Source: Acidobacteriota bacterium
GTDB lineage: Bacteria > Acidobacteriota > Terriglobia > Bryobacterales > UBA6623
Reading direction: 5' to 3'
Assembly: GCA_027624045.1 (NCBI GenBank)
Contig: JAQBUE010000019.1
Span: forward strand, 1-45,258
Length of the DNA: 45,258 bases
The notes beneath the pieces are model-generated. The model was given only the letters and a program-made list of their open reading frames with translations. It was not told the origin of the DNA and did not search any database. A program made the position numbers and the translations under genes. Each line of letters starts with the position of its first letter. The stretch's first letter is position 1. Shown piece by piece: positions 43,801 through 45,258 of the stretch.

Positions 43801-44205
43801 CAGCGGGTGGGCCGGCCGGATCTCGTTGGGGAGTTCCAGCGGCTCGATCCGAGCGAGGTTCGCACGTTTACGCTGGCCGACGGGCGCGAAATTACGGGGC
43901 GTTTTGCTTTCGATCCGACCGTATTTCAGCGCGTCGTCCCGACTAGCTTCGATGAGCTTAGGCCGGGAGACGTGGAGCGAAATCAGTTCTCAACTGGCGG
44001 ATTTCAGCAGTGGGACATGCGGCTGGCGCGGCCGTTCAGCTTGAATGAGACCCTATCGGCGAGCGTCGGATTCGACTTCGTGAACATCTTCAACCACAAA
44101 AACTGGGACCTGCCGTTCAATAATCTCGACCACCCCTATTTTGGGGTTGTGCGGAGCGGTGGGCTCAACCGCACGTTTCAGTTGAACGTCCGGTTCTTGT
44201 TCTAG
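40894..44205 (+). CDS. TonB-dependent receptor in an ECF sigma operon
   Basis: The 1103-residue protein has a signal peptide (LVAAACLLAVVLQAAEPG), a carboxypeptidase-regulatory-like domain (LIRGRVSTSATEPLLGVQIE, about residues 25-110), a plug-like region (VSANGSRRSAINYQFDGAAN, NAGAIVAPLTRGGGNSWHG) and a large beta-barrel ending VRFLF with a terminal Phe. It lacks the STN signalling domain of FecA-type receptors, so any signal to the anti-sigma factor must travel differently. It is similar in plan but only distantly similar in sequence to the 11143-14634 receptor. Substrate is unknown. It is the last gene of the sigma/anti-sigma operon. Confidence 0.92.
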   Translation: MRHRIHLVAAACLLAVVLQAAEPGLIRGRVSTSATEPLLGVQIELIDFSSGKVIVTHSDTQGSFGFPNLPTGRYSVSLSLDDYATQRLGPYELLPGIPLDLSVQLNPLAPPLTRAKAGLEGIALEYGLVREQIESFPVLVGSEGRTSVDKLLLMVPGMSPTESLEINPFSGRAAAVSANGSRRSAINYQFDGAANNSQNRLTGAQAATFGPAPEAVETFRVITHTYSAQDGRNAGAIVAPLTRGGGNSWHGQMRGFWRPGQGDPIETFDGSKDSMRGWAGGGQIGGPLWRKHGLFFFADAEGWQTEREHFEIGNVLTAAERAGDFSTVPALERPVDPATLQPYPDAQLPASAFNPLMKKYLETFLPLPNSGSNLYQTQSSLNSSGEMLLGRLDLRRRDWSLSWSHHMFRNVVRDPFTEEFLTAPGVAERRRQLAHNSQISITHSPTSRFTHSARLAGQRLSVERWQGLLDYRDVSAQSFGFDFESFGASPGTVPDVTLLNNTGAVKLQIAPFLFSEDSAQTTFQLSEDANYRAGRAVLRGGVSVQRGIWPFSNVENPAGTFTFGIPASDGTRNSVANLLSGVPSSYRLQTPRQLDLRWTEWAFYGEAELRPFRGAQVTFGLRYEAQPPAVDTHNRIAAFREDVESQAFPNTLPNLIFPGDPDGERGPLPRSTIESDGKHFAPRAGLSYSPSSDNRVSRWILGESGRSVFRVSYGIFHDFGTFAGSSAAALFQATYPPFSTDNRFDFTQFTGTRGSFEAPLSTVPVPDPNTILSQKVTYPIRVFDRDFENAYAHHWTAGWQRLLPGRVLVSGTYLGTRALRLQRQRELNVFQRDAIQPFNGITRMRKFFSQYTDIRQFESTGGSRYEAIQIRATRYLSRGLAFDLSYNWSKAYDNGSTTFGQELETEPWALSNFDRRHTLTATWFYQVGLAPGLRTHAPWLDGLRVSGTWRYRSGLPLDIQQTQDPTFSFQRVGRPDLVGEFQRLDPSEVRTFTLADGREITGRFAFDPTVFQRVVPTSFDELRPGDVERNQFSTGGFQQWDMRLARPFSLNETLSASVGFDFVNIFNHKNWDLPFNNLDHPYFGVVRSGGLNRTFQLNVRFLF

Positions 44206-44336
44206 CGTTCGCCCAGAACCGCGGGAAGCGTATCACTTCCTGATTCATTGGAACGCCGCGCAGGACGGGCGGGAGTTTTCTCAGAAGATCTGGAGTGAAC
44301 CCGAGCAAGGGCGCTTGATGTAGAGGGAGAAGCGGC

Positions 44337-45137
44337 TCACTTCAACATTTGTTCCGCGCCGGCGCGCATGAACAGGAAGTCGCTCCCGAGGGTCATGAAG
44401 CGTGCTCCCTTAGCGTGCCACTCGCGGACCTCGGCCATCGTTCCCGCCGTCATTCCGAATGGCAGGCCTTTCTTGCTCGCCGCTTCGAGGGTTCGTTCAC
44501 ACAGAGCCAGCACGTCGGGTGTGCGGGCGAACGTCGTCCAGGAGTCGGCGCCTTCGCCGGACGAGCCCGCTGGTCCAAGCAGCGATTCCCCGGGCTTGAG
44601 CATCGAGAAGGCCACGTCATTGGGTCCCACAAACACGGCGTCAATGCCTGGCTGGGACAGGATCTCATCGATCTGCTCGACGGCGGACTGACTTTCGATC
44701 TGGATGATGAGCGTTGCGCGGCGGTCGGCGTCGGCCATGTATTCCTTTGCTTCAAAGCTGTAGCGGGCGGCGCGATAGGGCCCGAAGCTGCGTCTTCCCA
44801 GGGGAGGAAACTTCGCCGCCTCGACCGCCCGGCGGGCATCTTGGGGCGAGTTCACCATGGGAACGAGAACCGCATCGACACCTTGATCGAAGAGCCAGTT
44901 GATGCTGTGGTAATCGTTCTGAGGCGCGCGAACCACCGGCGTTACGGCCGACCCTTGAAAAGCGCCCAGCAGACTGGGGAAGTCGGACTGCTTGATTTCG
45001 GAATGCTGCATGTCGAGCACGAGGAAGTCGGCGCCGAGATGGGTCATCACTTCGGCCGAAGCGTAGCTCGAAAAAGAACACCACGAACCAATCAGATCTG
45101 ATTCCTGGCGGAGGCGTTCGACAAAAGGTGGGCGCAT
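44337..45137 (-). CDS. HpcH/HpaI family aldolase
   Basis: The 266-residue TIM-barrel protein matches class II 2-keto-3-deoxy-sugar-acid/HpaI aldolases: FLVLDMQHSEIKQSD (catalytic His), VVRAPQND (Arg binding the oxo-acid), LIIQIESQSAVEQIDEIL (metal-ligand Glu) and AVFVGPNDVAFSM (metal-ligand Asp). These enzymes cleave 4-hydroxy-2-oxo acids to pyruvate and an aldehyde, or related substrates such as 2-keto-3-deoxy-L-rhamnonate. The ATG at 45137 is preferred to 45167, because family similarity starts at RPPFVERLRQ. The inverted copy of the window-end repeat lies about 60 bp upstream. No neighbours in the pathway are visible. Confidence 0.92.
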   Translation of the reverse strand: MRPPFVERLRQESDLIGSWCSFSSYASAEVMTHLGADFLVLDMQHSEIKQSDFPSLLGAFQGSAVTPVVRAPQNDYHSINWLFDQGVDAVLVPMVNSPQDARRAVEAAKFPPLGRRSFGPYRAARYSFEAKEYMADADRRATLIIQIESQSAVEQIDEILSQPGIDAVFVGPNDVAFSMLKPGESLLGPAGSSGEGADSWTTFARTPDVLALCERTLEAASKKGLPFGMTAGTMAEVREWHAKGARFMTLGSDFLFMRAGAEQMLK

Positions 45138-45199
45138 GGCGTCCCATTGTAGAGGAGCGCGACGCACTCGTGGGAAGTTATTCTGTTAGGCCAGCATTT

Positions 45200-45223
45200 T
45201 CCAATCCAAGAATGATCCTGAAA
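45200..45223 (-). repeat. inverted copy of the left-end repeat
   Basis: Read on the minus strand, this 24-bp unit begins TTTCAGGATCAT and ends GGATTGGA. It matches the 38-60 copy except for one inserted base and one substitution. It points inward, so the window has near-identical repeats in opposite orientation at its two ends. Confidence 0.6.
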
Positions 45224-45258
45224 TGCGGTAGGTCGAGGCCGGGGACGAAATAGGGTGT

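Overview
The window looks like a contig from an Acidobacteriota genome, most likely close to Bryobacterales/'Solibacter'-type lineages. This is an inference from gene content: large TonB-dependent receptors with an N-terminal carboxypeptidase-regulatory-like domain, Tat-exported DUF1501 and spermidine-dehydrogenase-like proteins, TPR and FG-GAP secreted proteins, neutral-ceramidase-family proteins, a DUF3830 protein and a protein-kinase remnant of the type abundant in that phylum. DNA is roughly 60% G+C. No phage, transposase or CRISPR array is visible. Both ends of the window carry copies of the same roughly 23-bp repeat pointing inward, as if the contig had been cut at a repeat family.

Layout. 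1-7.3 kb: a DUF1501 protein, a small membrane protein, tRNA-Arg(TCG) and two neutral-ceramidase-like secreted proteins, interspersed with decayed genes (a phosphatase/CBM9 hybrid, a kinase N-terminus, a cytochrome P450 and an enolase-superfamily tail). 7.3-19 kb: a TPR-cytochrome-FG-GAP protein, a GntR/FCD regulator, a TonB-dependent receptor with a well-organised control region, a TPR protein paralogous to the first, a di-heme peroxidase and a TolB-like beta-propeller protein. 19-24.2 kb: two tandem acetylxylan-esterase-like genes, of which the second has lost its catalytic residues, then a D-aminoacylase-like lipoprotein with DUF3830, and a TauE/SafE transporter. 24.2-28.7 kb: dnaB preceded by DnaA-box-like sites, a Tat-exported spermidine-dehydrogenase-like flavoprotein, a 5'-truncated SPFH gene and a 59-residue Arc-like ribbon-helix-helix gene.

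28.8-38.4 kb holds envelope and housekeeping functions: a lytic transglycosylase/N-acetylmuramoyl-L-alanine amidase pair, an exported PLP enzyme, a double-BON periplasmic protein with a strong terminator, a five-bladed-propeller glycosidase-like protein, and the conserved yceD-rpmF-plsX cluster. 38.8-44.2 kb is a tight operon of ECF sigma factor, large membrane anti-sigma factor and TonB-dependent receptor. The window closes with an HpaI-type aldolase.

The main themes are outer-membrane uptake under dedicated control (GntR plus operator for one receptor, ECF/anti-sigma for the other), secreted catabolic enzymes, and unusually many gene remnants. The most interesting items are the tandem esterase/pseudo-esterase pair, the ECF-anti-sigma-receptor operon with its unusual anti-sigma factor, the compact control region upstream of the first receptor, the DnaA-box-like cluster before dnaB, and the atypical metal site of the D-aminoacylase-like protein.
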